Source of the DNA: Patiria miniata
Lineage: Eukaryota > Echinodermata > Asteroidea > Valvatida > Asterinidae
Length of the DNA stretch: 64,000 nt
Direction: 5' to 3'
Assembly (NCBI RefSeq): GCF_015706575.1
Contig: NW_024037064.1
Location: 13,741,606-13,805,605, forward strand
Shown piece after piece: positions 44,961 through 55,599 of the stretch. Position 1 is the stretch's first letter, and each line of letters starts with the position of its first letter. A model generated the notes under the pieces. The model saw only the letters and a list, made by a program, of their open reading frames with translations. It was not told where the DNA came from and searched no databases. A program made the position numbers and the translations under genes.

Positions 44961-47681
44961 GGGGGGGGGGGGACTGTCTGGTACACTTTGACCTTGGCAT
45001 AGAAATATGTAAAGGTCTCATAAATATGTAGATACAGATATAAATAAGAATGAATGGGGTTAGGAATTTCTGGTACAGTTTGACCCCTATTTGAATGGAT
45101 GGGATGAATAGGAAATAGGTGAGGGTAAGGAACCGAGTACAGTTTGACCTATTCTATGGGAAAGATTGCATATATGTATGGGGGTGAAATATAAAAAAAA
45201 TTATAGTATATTTTAACCTTAGCCCTAACAGTATACATGTAGTTATGTATTTACACGTGTATTGCATGCGGTTACGCAACCCGAACACGACCAGCTGTGG
45301 TCGCAGTAGTTAATCCTCTCGGACAATAGACAGTACCGTGGCACAGGAAGTGAGCATCGATCCCAGATAATCTCTTCGGACAATGGACTGTTGACGCACG
45401 TGCGCTCGCGTGTGGTAAGTAGGTATTCTGTCGGACAATGGGACTGTAAGTGGCCGGAAGTAATTATTGATCACGCCGTTGGGGTTAGCCGGGACAGATC
45501 AATATTTCTTGAAAGGGCCTGCGGTGGCGCTCGTGGTGTGAGGCATAGTTTTTGATCAATCGGAGGTCCAAGATAACTAATAATCCATGCGTATGTACGG
45601 AGACTGGTCGTCGTTCCACGATGATACGCAATTTATTATCTCCGGGCACCAATGTTCCTCTTGTTATTCGATACAATACCAATGAAACTATTCTACACTG
45701 CCACCAAAATCATCCAAGTAAAATATTTATCTATGCACGGTGATCGTAGAAAATGGAAGGTTTTGGCATCAGCCAGAGCGAATGCAAGTACACATGCACC
45801 TGTGACATTCTACTGTATACATTACACTCGTCCGATCAGATGGCGCTTAATCCATAAAGGCTTATTTATCGATTAGGCTCTATATCTTTAAGTCTACAGA
45901 TGCGCGTACAATAAGGAATGGATTCAGTGGTTTAAAAAGCGTCATTATAGCCATAACACAAACGTTGGTTTTTAAAGGGACACTACGGCCTGGACAGTGC
46001 CCGATTGAGCAATGCTTCTCGAATGATGTTTATCGGAAAGAGCATTGTATAACACAACCATCGTTTAAATCTGGGCGTTTTGTGTTATTCCGTGCAAGAA
46101 CGAATTTCAGGGTTCCCCATTTGCGACCCCACCCCCCAAAACGAACAACCGATAGTTAAGTAAAGTGTTCGCCTTTTCCGGGCGAATGAGAAACTACATT
46201 GGCGTTCGACAGGAAACACGTATGCGTACACCGTCATGCATCCGATGAGAACCGTGTTTTTTTTATCCTTTCTCAGGAACGATAACACATTATGGTTTAA
46301 TTAGATGTTTGAAAATAAGAATCAAAACATGAAATTTTCCGGGATTTCACACCTTAATACCCCTTTACCGCTGTCTGTACAGGAATGCACTGAACCCTAG
46401 TTGTACCACAGTGCCGGACTTCTTTACAATAATCAATTAACATCGTTTTTCCTGTCGAACGCCAATGTAGTTTCTCATACGCCCGGAGAAAGCGAACACT
46501 TTACTTAACTATCGGTAGTTTTTTGGAGGTGGGGTCGCAAATGGGGAACCCTGAAATTCGTTCTTGCACGGAATAACACAAAACGCCCAGATTTAAACGA
46601 TAGTTGTGTTATACAATGCTCTTTCCGATAAACATCATGCATTGCTCAATCGGGCACTGTCCAGGCCGTAGTGTCCCTTTAAAAACCAACGTTTTTGTTA
46701 TGGCTATAATGACGCTTTTTAAACCACTGAATCCATTCCTTATTGTACGCGCATCTGTAGACTTAAAGATATAGAGCCTATTCGATAAATAAGCCTTCAT
46801 GGATTAAGCGCAATCTTATCGGACGAGTGTAATGTATACAGTAGAATGTCACAGGTGCATGTGTACTTGCATTCGATCTGGCTGATGCCAAAACCTTCCA
46901 TTTTCTACGATCACCTCGCATAGATATATTTTACTTGGATGATTTTGGTGGCAGTGTAGAATAGTGTCGTTGGTATTGTATCGAATAACAAGAGGAACAT
47001 TGGTGCCCGGAGATAATGAATTGCGTATCATCGTGGAACGACGACCAGTCTCCGTACATACGCATGGATTATTAGTTATCTTGGACCTCCGATTGATCAA
47101 AAACTATGCCTCACACCACGAGCGCCACCGCAGGCCCTTTCAAGAAATATTGATCTGTCCCGGCTAACCCCCACGGCGTGATCAATAATTACTTCCGGCC
47201 ACTTGCAGTCCCATTGTCCGACAGAATACCCACTTACCACACGCGAGCGCACGTGCGTCAACAGTCCATTGTCCGAAAAGATTATCTGGGATCGATGCTC
47301 ACTTCCTGTGCCACGGTACTGTCTATTGTCCGAGAGGATTAACTACTGCGACCACAGCTGGTTGTGTTCGGGCTGCGTAACCGCATGCAATACACGTGTA
47401 AATAGATAACTACATGTATACTGTTAGGGCTAAGGTTAAAATATACTATAATTTTTTTATATTTCACCCCCATACATATATGCAATCTTTCCCATAGAAT
47501 AGGTCAAACTGTACTCGGTTCCTTACCCTCACCTATTTCCTATTCATCCCATCCATTCAAATAGGGGTCAAACTGTACCAGAAATTCCTAACCCCATTCA
47601 TTCATATTTATATCTGTATCTACATATTTACATATTTCTATGCCCAAGGTAGAAGTGTACCAGACAGTCCCCCCCCCCCCC
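44961..47681. mobile_element. 2.7-kb hairpin (foldback-like) element
   Basis: Arms at 44961-46215 and 46449-47681 are near-identical inverted copies of about 1.24 kb, separated by a 233-bp spacer. Outer ends are a G-run/C-run followed by actgtctggtac; inner ends are ggcgttcgacaggaaa. Differences seen are scattered single bases and small indels. The interior ORFs occur as mirror images in both arms and show no motifs, so it is non-coding. Arms far longer than the spacer fit Foldback-type or long-TIR MITE structure. The imperfect direct repeat cataccagt/cataccact just outside could be a target duplication but is weak. Confidence 0.85.
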
Positions 47682-48622
47682 GACTTCTCATACCACTGGG
47701 CAGAAACATACTGTTTTGGTTAAGGCGTGACGTCAGAGGGTACATCGTCTACTCACAAAGTATTTCAGCCATTGTTTTTTTTTTCTGAATGCTCTTTTGA
47801 GTTAAAAATAAAAAGGGGCTCTAAAGTCAAATTTTGTTTAGTGCTGCACTCAATTTCAAGATAGAGCCCTTAAGTGGCAAAATAACAAAAAGTCTCTAAC
47901 CTTACATTAAAAATGGTGTAAATTTACGCTGTAAATTGTCATTTTACTTGATGCTCTTTTAGAGTGAAATTTGAAACTGGACTTCATTTGCGGTAGAAAA
48001 AAAATGGATCTGTACATTCCATTCATTAATTTTTCGTCGTAATTTCGTCAAAAAGTCAAAATTCAAGCCGTTTCGATTAAACATCATGGAGATTCGGGAA
48101 TGAACTTTAAAAAAATCCTGTATAAAAATGTACAAGCCCATTCATCTGTGACTTCATTTTTAATAAACTTTCGCAATCAATTGTATTTACACCATTTTAT
48201 TGTGAGGTATAAAACTGGAAAATTCTCTCTGACGACCCAACAGTAAAATGGGTACGTGATTCGTTCAGGGAAGGAAAGACGGCGAGAGGAGAGGACTGGG
48301 CCCCATCACTCATATGCCGCGCCCAAGACACAGTGGACCTCTAACATCCCACTGCCCCTACGGCCAGTAATGGCTATGGGTACCTTTACATAAAGCTCAT
48401 TATTTTTTTCCATAAAAATAATAAATATTTTTTTTCCACTTTCAAACTACTCTGAATGAGTGCAAAACAAAACTGAATTTGACCTTAGATCCCATCTTTA
48501 GGAATTCCCAGTGTTTCTTCAGAGATTGGTTTAGCCTTTGGAAAATGTAATCGTGAGTGCAGTGGAGAACTAAAAGTCCCAGTGACAAATTTATGCGACA
48601 TCGTGTTTGTGAAGCTTTCATG
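47682..48622. other. No gene recognised
   Basis: AT-rich non-coding sequence without clear repeats. Confidence 0.4.
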
Positions 48623-48803
48623 CTATAGACCTTTATCATGTTGCCACCATCTTGGTCATGTTCCTTGTATCCACTTACAGTAATGAATGCTAATATTCAA
48701 CGTACAACAAGGAACCAGACTCTTTCCCTTCTAGCCTCGTTTTGGTTACATTGATTTGAATGGGAGAAAATCAAGATGGCTGCACCATGATAAAGGTCTA
48801 TAG
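48623..48803. mobile_element. 181-bp MITE (ctatagacctttatcatg ends)
   Basis: ctatagacctttatcatg at the left and its near-perfect inverse (catgataaaggtctatag) at the right, with the similarity extending inward (gccaccatcttg against aagatggctgc). Non-coding. Confidence 0.75.
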
Positions 48804-49645
48804 ACCTTTCTTTTGCAAGGTCACAGCTGCGAGGTTTTCCAATCTTGGTTGGCAAAATACAGTCCTTGATATTTTTTTTCAAAAAGCAACACAATAACCC
48901 AAATAAGTGATAAATCACTGATTCCCCAAAACAAGATGAAAATACATATGTTATTGATAATGTTTCATTGAAAAGAGTCTTAATTTCCAATCCGGTTATA
49001 AATTTTGTGATGCTCAATGCCACCCATACAAAATGGTGGTCAATGTTTGTAAACAATTTAAAGAAAGCTAGGGCTATTCAACATCAGTCACTGTCATTGT
49101 TCAGAGTTGTGAGTTTATGCTCTTGCCAAAGTTGATGTTTTTGCCACTTTGTCAATTAAAATAAAAAAGTTGGATTTCACAGACTGATGTGGGCTAAAAC
49201 TAGTGAGTTTTGTTTTGATTTGTTTAAAAACTTCTGCCCAGAACTATGTAAGTGCAATAGACAAAAAATGTATGCTACACTAAAACCTTTCACAGTATTA
49301 CTCAGTTTGTTTATGGAGCAAAATTGAAAAGCAAACTTGTAAAATGTGAATATTTTCTGACTGACCATGCAGGTACTTACATTGATGCTTACGTGCCAAA
49401 TTGCCAAACAGTGGGTGTTCATAAAAATGCATGGCACGATCTTTGGCCGATTTGAACAAACAAAATTTGATTTAAAAATCAGATATTTTGATGGGGTCTC
49501 TGAAAATTCATTCACTCGTAAAATTTTATTTATTTATGATTGGGGCCAAAGATCGGGCCATGCAACTTTAATATACAATTTCACCCTGTGGATTACTGTC
49601 AAAGGATGTACATGTATTATTAATTTTGGTTCGCAAAAACAACCT
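48804..49645. other. No gene recognised
   Basis: Non-coding. It probably lies between the two genes of the second Harbinger element. Confidence 0.35.
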
Positions 49646-50687
49646 TTACTTTTTTTCAAGTGAGGTACTCTTCCAAAGAAGGGGGTTCAAGTCCAAAGTA
49701 CTGGCTAATTTAACTGCTGAACAGACAAGTATGACAGTTTGTAAGCAACGCATCCACCAAATAGTACTTTGCCACTGGCTGGAGGAGTACTTTATAAGAT
49801 TTTTCCTGAAATCGAGGAATGCAAATTGGGTTAGAATTTTCCCAAACTGCCACTCAACAGCTTCTCGAACCACGATTGAAGTGTTGCTGCTCTTCAGTTA
49901 GGTCTGCACCCCTGAATGGACACAGAAGGTAGTTTCGTAATGGGTATGAAGTGTCTCCGTACAAGGCAAACGGTAAATTTTTGGCATCTACCAGACCATC
50001 AAGATTGTCACCGAGTCCACTTTCATGACGCAGTGCACACTCATGGGCCAAACATATTAGCAATCATGCCATCTGGTACGACAACTGACTGGAATTTCAG
50101 GGAGTGAATCCGCCTACGCCCATTGTAACACAATCTCTGGTTCCGTGTAGGTCTGCATATTTGCCGTACAGTTCCATCAACAAATCCGAAGCAGTTATTT
50201 AGAGGAGCACCTTTCCTGTGGAATGCATTTGCATACTCCTGCAATCTATTGTTTATCCATGGTCGGTTTAAGTTCGTCAAGAGGTGTCCATGCACATAAA
50301 AGAGGTGGTTCAGAGTAGTGTTGATTATCAAAGATAAGGTAGATTTCGGACGGCTAAAAAAGGCTCCAAATCAACAAGTCTATTTGGATACACAAACCTT
50401 TTGAGGAGGACACATAACGCATCCCGCCCAATAACAACTGTTCTGTTCGGGCAAACAAACTGGTCAGGCAAACGCAGTGATGTGGCCAGTCGTCGGATCG
50501 ATTGTTTGTCGAATCTGAAGCTGCTCAGACACTGAACATCTGATAAACCTTCTAAGCGAAACCTTTTGAAATCAGTATCATACGTTGTCGTCCCAAAATT
50601 CGGGAGAAGACACATGAAAACCATATCTTCGTCGTCTTTTTCGACAGCAATCTGCATCATCGCATCTCGCTCCCCGGGCGTCGCCAT
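49646..50687 (-). pseudogene. Second Harbinger transposase, decayed
   Basis: Start ATG 50685-50687 (MATPGERDAMM). The N-terminal region is RFRLEGLSDVQCLSSFRF and RLPDQFVCPNRT; the nuclease shows GFVDGTVRQICRP (Asp), YGDTSYPLRNY (Asp) and VVREAVEWQFGK (Glu). It parallels the transposase at 9093-11310 but without the intron found there. Lesions are a frameshift near 50345, a small deletion near 50045 (the segment between FGP and HEC is missing) and a frameshift near 49865. The C-terminal part ends at about 49646. It is an old, inactive copy whose 5' end lies 160 bp from a Harbinger-like terminus. Confidence 0.82.
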
Positions 50688-50759
50688 GTTGAATGCTAGC
50701 ACCCCCAAGTGACACGTAGCACTATTAAGTATTAGGACCGGCCTTTGCTTGCGAAACAA

Positions 50760-50846
50760 AATCTAAACGCGCGTTTAACGTGAACGGCTACGGTTATCAT
50801 ATCCGTATCTGTATCCGTATCCGTAGACTTGCGAAACCTCCCTAAT
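50760..50846 (-). repeat. Right terminus of the second Harbinger element
   Basis: Ends gacttgcgaaacctccct at 50846, preceded by tandem atccgtat/atccgtag units. The CCTCCCT-TAA-like border mirrors the gctccct|aat border of the first Harbinger. No matching left terminus was found in the window. It abuts the 69-bp array directly. Confidence 0.6.
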
Positions 50847-52150
50847 AACAGATGGGTGTGTGACCAGTTACAGGACCATCACTGTGTGGACCCACATAGT
50901 AAGACATAATGCCAATAACAGATGGGTGTGTGACCAGTTACAGGACCATTACTATGTGGACCCATGTAGTATGACATATGCCAATAACAGATGGGTGTGT
51001 GACCAGTTACAGGACCATCACTGTGTGGACCCATGTAGTATGACATATGCCAATAACAGTGGGTGTGTGACCAGTTACAGGACCATCACTATGTGGACCC
51101 ATATAGTATGACATATGCCAATAACAGATGGGTGTGTGACCAGTTACAGGACCATCACTGTGTGGACCCATGTAGTATGACTTATGCCAATATCAGATGG
51201 GTGTGTGATCAGTTACAGGACTATCACTATGTGGACCCATATAGTAAGACATATGCCAATAACAGATGGGTGTGTGACCAGTTACAGGACCATCACTGTG
51301 TGGACCCATGTAGTATGACATATGCCAATAACAGTGGGTGTGTGACCAGTTACAGGACCATCACTATGTGGACCCATATAGTATGACATATGCCAATAAC
51401 AGATGGGTGAGTGACCAGTTACAGGACCATCACTATATGTGGACCCATGTAGTAAGACATATGCCAATAACAGATGGGTGTGTGACCAGTTACAGGACCA
51501 TCACTATGTGGACCCATGTAGTAAGACATATGCCAATAACAGATGGGTGTGTGACCAGTTACAGGACCATCACTATGTGGACCCATATAGTAAGACATAT
51601 GCCAATAACAGATGGGTGTGTGACCAGTTACAGGACCATCACTGTGTGGACCCATGTAGTATGACTTATGCCAATATCAGATGGGTGTGTGATCAGTTAC
51701 AGGACTATCACTATGTGGATCCATATAGTATGACATATGCCAATATCAGATGGGTGTGTGATCAGTTACAGGACCATCACTATGTGGACCCATATAGTAA
51801 GACATATGCCAATAACAGTGGGTGTGTGACCAGTTACAGGACCATCACTGTGTGGACCCATGTAGTATGACTTATGCCAATATCAGATGGGTGTGTGATC
51901 AGTTACAGGACTATCACTATGTGGATCCATATAGTATGACATATGCCAATAACAGTGGGTGTGTGACCAGTTACAGGACCATCACTGTGTGGACCCATGT
52001 AGTATGACATATGCCAATATCAGATGGTTGTGTGATCAGTTACAGGACCATCACTATGTGGACCCATATAGTAAGACATATGCCAATAACAGATGGGTGT
52101 GTGATCAGTTACAGGACCATCACTGTGTTTGTCCCATGTAGTAAGACATA
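50847..52150. repeat. 69-bp tandem array, about 19 copies
   Basis: The unit begins aataacagatgggtgtgtga and includes ccagttacaggaccatcact and ggacccatgtagtatgacat. Most units are 69 bp; some lose one base (aacagtggg). Because 69 is divisible by three, long ORFs with a 23-residue repeat appear on both strands; these are by-products. Variants (ctgtgtgg/ctatgtgg, acatatgcc/acttatgcc, caataac/caatatc) recur in blocks, indicating higher-order duplication. Confidence 0.9.
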
Positions 52151-53056
52151 CCGGTATGTGATCAGCTATACCCAGGTCGAAATAAAATAGAGAAAAACAT
52201 TTAATCCCTATTGACATTACATTTAAAAAAAAATCAATTTCTTTCCATTGTATTTCGCCAACCCCAAAAAATAGCGAAAAAATAGAATAGTGAAAAAAAT
52301 GTCTTTTTAAAAAATAGAGGTAAAATAGAGCCCTTTGTGAAGCACAGCTGAAGTTGAGATGTGTGCAATGGGGGCAAGTATATATGAGGTTAAAATGCAT
52401 CCAAATCACTGTAATGGAGCTGACCCACACTGAATCCTGGAATAAAAAAGTACAATATATTGTACTCGCAATAAGCATTTCACCTGAGTTATTAATATCT
52501 ATTTTCCACTTAAACACGCATATAATTAAGCTTGTCTTTTACGCAAAGGAAAACAAATTCAATAATTTCCAATACCAACGGCATTTTAGTAGCCTCCACC
52601 AAACAATATAGCACATTGGAAAATGTTTGAAAGATATTGCCTGATAAGCTTTGCCAGTTTCCATGTGCCCATGTCAAAGGTCATTCTGCATGTTCTGGGG
52701 TCCAATGTGTCCCTGTTACTGTACATTCGCAACATGTACAGGTAGCATACAAAAAAATTACATGTAATTTTGAAAGGCTCACTCGATTTTCAAGACCCAT
52801 AGGTTTTCTGCACAGACCAGAAACCAAACTGTAGGGTTTTTTTTGGGGGGGGGGGTCGCAGAAATGAATTAATCTACTAGTGCTTTAAATGATAAATTAA
52901 TCCTTGATCAGATACTAGGACTTAATTGCCCCCTCCCCCTTTTTTCACCAGGTTACATTTTCACAGGAAAGTGTCATCAATATTGTTATAATAATGACTG
53001 TAACATTTGTTGCACAATACATGAAGACAAATCCGTGAACGTGAGAAAAAAATTGT
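52151..53056. other. No gene recognised
   Basis: AT-rich, with repeats of the phrase aaatagag (52175-52330) and a T/G-run near 52837-52855. No coding motifs. Confidence 0.4.
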
Positions 53057-53322
53057 CTAATCAGAGGTCCAGTCGACTCGGGCACATTTATACCACGACA
53101 ACAGTTTAGCTGTTAATGAAATGGATAATTCCAAACCTTTCTCCATAGCAGTCCTAACACTCCATAATCGTATCTCAGCTCTGTCCCTGGGGGGGACATC
53201 CCTGGTGGCAAATAAACACAAGTGGTTCCTAACCACCTGCATTTTGCAGTTCGCCTCCTTTGCAACATCATCGTTCACCATTCTGCCCAGGTCACTGGAT
53301 CTGGTTGGTAGCATCCACACTA
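53057..53322 (-). pseudogene. SET-domain methyltransferase exon fragment
   Basis: After an acceptor-like tttgattag (53323-53331) the minus strand reads VDAT in one frame and then DLGRMVNDDVAKEANCKM and NHLCLFATRDVPP in another, followed by EIR. The order VDAT, GR-VND, NC, HLCLFA-RD, EIR matches the SET catalytic core of KMT5A-like lysine methyltransferases (adomet and substrate binding; the usual EIRYDYG follows HLCLFA). The DYG motif is disrupted by a small deletion, and a frameshift lies near the exon start, so this is a dead fragment. No neighbouring exons were recognised. Confidence 0.6.
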
Positions 53323-55599
53323 ATCAAAATGAATACTAAGCATTAACCTTTCGCTTAAGAAAATTAACCCGCGTCCACAATCTACCAATTCCAATACATG
53401 TGTATGATATCACATCCTAGACAGTTGGGATGAATAATTCTGTGGGGCTCTACCCTTTTTAGTTAACTGTCAAAGCCAATACACAAGCCTTTTCCCATTG
53501 CCAACTTTAAAGTTCAAACTATGAACACTATAAACACTTTTCACGGGAAACCTTTCACCTGTGAATGTATTAAAGAAAATTTACATAGCCTTGCAGTAAA
53601 TCCCTTTGTAAATATTTCTTGAAGTTTTAAAATATATATACATGCCTGGGCTGTTATACAGAAAGCAGCATTTTGGAAAGTTACTGTCATTACATATGTA
53701 AGACAAAAATAATACCACACATAAGACGGTAAAATGGCAAAAACATGAGGCTTGTTGCAATGTACAGTATTGTTTCATAAAGTCACAGCTAGGCCATCTT
53801 GATTTCTGGGGATGGAAGCTCTTGACTGCCATTACCCAGTTTTGATAAGTAAAATACCTTTAAAAGTAACTTAAAAAAAAACACGTAGTAGGAACAATGA
53901 CTTCATTACAACTAGTACAATTTTATAGAAGCAAATAAAGGAGAAATATATGTGTTCTAGTAATGAACAATGAACTTACTACATCATGTGTTCAACTTAA
54001 CCATTTTTTCGCCGCATGCTTGAAGAACAACATAAAGCTACCCTCCGCAGGAGAATACTTCCTTATTTTCTATGTGTTCTCCTTTGTATTCAAGAAGAAA
54101 TCCCCCTCTTTTAAGGAGTTTCGTTTTAAACACACCATGTCCCTTAAAAGAAAATAGATTCAATTGCTATTAAAGATGAATTGTGTGCCCTTTTTGGATG
54201 GAACTCCTAAAAAATTGATTTTCCAATTGATAAGTTTCTAGGATTTCAATTTGTTATGAGCTTTCCAATGAGCCACCAAGAGGCTTTGTGTGCAAGACTT
54301 ACAGGCTTTAAATGAGGACAGGGAGCTTGTGTGCATTTTTCAATTAATCAGGAATAATTTCATCAATATGCTACAAAATGCTTCTATAGTACATGTACAT
54401 GTAAAGTACTGTAAGTTATTGATTTGTGGTAGCACCATGTTGATACGTATTTTTTGGGACCAAGTACTTTCGGAGAGTGTTGCTCTGCCTGTCGACAGTA
54501 CACATGTACATATGTAGTAATTGTACACGTCCTTTTGATACCCAAAGTAAAGCTTAGTCAGTAACTACAAGATGAACTACATGTATTTCTTCCACTCATC
54601 TCAAGTTTCTTACCAAAATTTGCATTGATGAAGAGACAAGTCAGCCCACTTTTGTCTTTTCCACTTTCGATGTACTGTTGCGGCTCGACTAATGGAGTTC
54701 TACCAAAACAGGCATGACTTCTCAGGCCAGTACGACTTTTCAGAGCCCTCAGCACATGCATACATGTATCACTGTTAAGAACGGTCCTTTTAAGGTAAAT
54801 ACTAAATGCATCCATGTATAAATGAATTTATTTACAATGTACAGGTACCACAACCATACACAAATTTTGTTTGCCTTTCACTGTAATATAAGTTCAAGGT
54901 TAATCACTTAATTGCAAATCCCACTGATTTTCAACAAATTACAGAGGCACTGATGAGGGAAGGGAAAGGGGCATACAAGACCTACATGCACATGTGTGGT
55001 AGGGCAATTCATCAGTAGGTTGCATTACACTTTTCAGTGTCACTTCATTGTCTTGCTGCCATCAGTGTTGTAAGGGTCAGTCTTAGGCTACCAGTACACT
55101 GTACACCGATTTACCCCTTGAACCCAAGTTTATTGGACAGTTATTGACTTTGCACTGTACATGCCATGGGCAGTATATGTAAAAGAAAAATGATCAGTTG
55201 CATTTAATACTCAAAAAGGATATGGTAAAAAAAAAGATAGACTAACCACAATTCAAAGGCTTTCTCAAACCAAAAATGTTTAGTTTCAATACTTATAAAT
55301 ACCGCGTACGGTGGCTTCCATTATAAAGGAGTCTCAACTAGGTTACCTTGTATTTAAAATGGTAGACAACTTGAGTATTTATTTGAAAATACATGCATTG
55401 TGTCATACATGTAGCTTTGAAGGTGCATGTAATCATACTCATGTAGGCCTACTGATTTCCTCATCATACCTTTGTACCTGAAGAATAAAATCCCTGCCCT
55501 CTTTTCACAAAGCCCATTAGCAGCATCATTTTAGTAAGCTGTTAACGTACATGTACTAGTACAAAGTGTATCTTACATGTGCAGGTTTATACTGGTACA
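53323..55599. other. No gene recognised
   Basis: Non-coding, with frequent acatgtacatgt motifs. No repeats with both ends were identified. Confidence 0.4.

Noticed and set aside
45485..47167. Mirrored ORFs of about 65-83 codons in the hairpin arms
   Set aside because: They occur as inverted pairs because the arms are inverted copies; no motifs or codon evidence.
44961..47681. LTR retrotransposon with two LTRs
   Set aside because: The two long copies are inverted rather than direct, with no coding sequence between them.
50860..52141. Long ORFs with a 23-residue repeat on both strands
   Set aside because: They follow from a 69-bp tandem unit divisible by three; open on both strands, no start/stop or splice organisation, and single-base unit variants break the frame.
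50847..52150. CRISPR-like array
   Set aside because: The 69-bp units are contiguous with no unique spacers, and the context is a eukaryotic genome.
52020..52517. 165-codon minus-strand ORF
   Set aside because: Half of it is the 69-bp array and the rest is AT-rich non-coding sequence without motifs.
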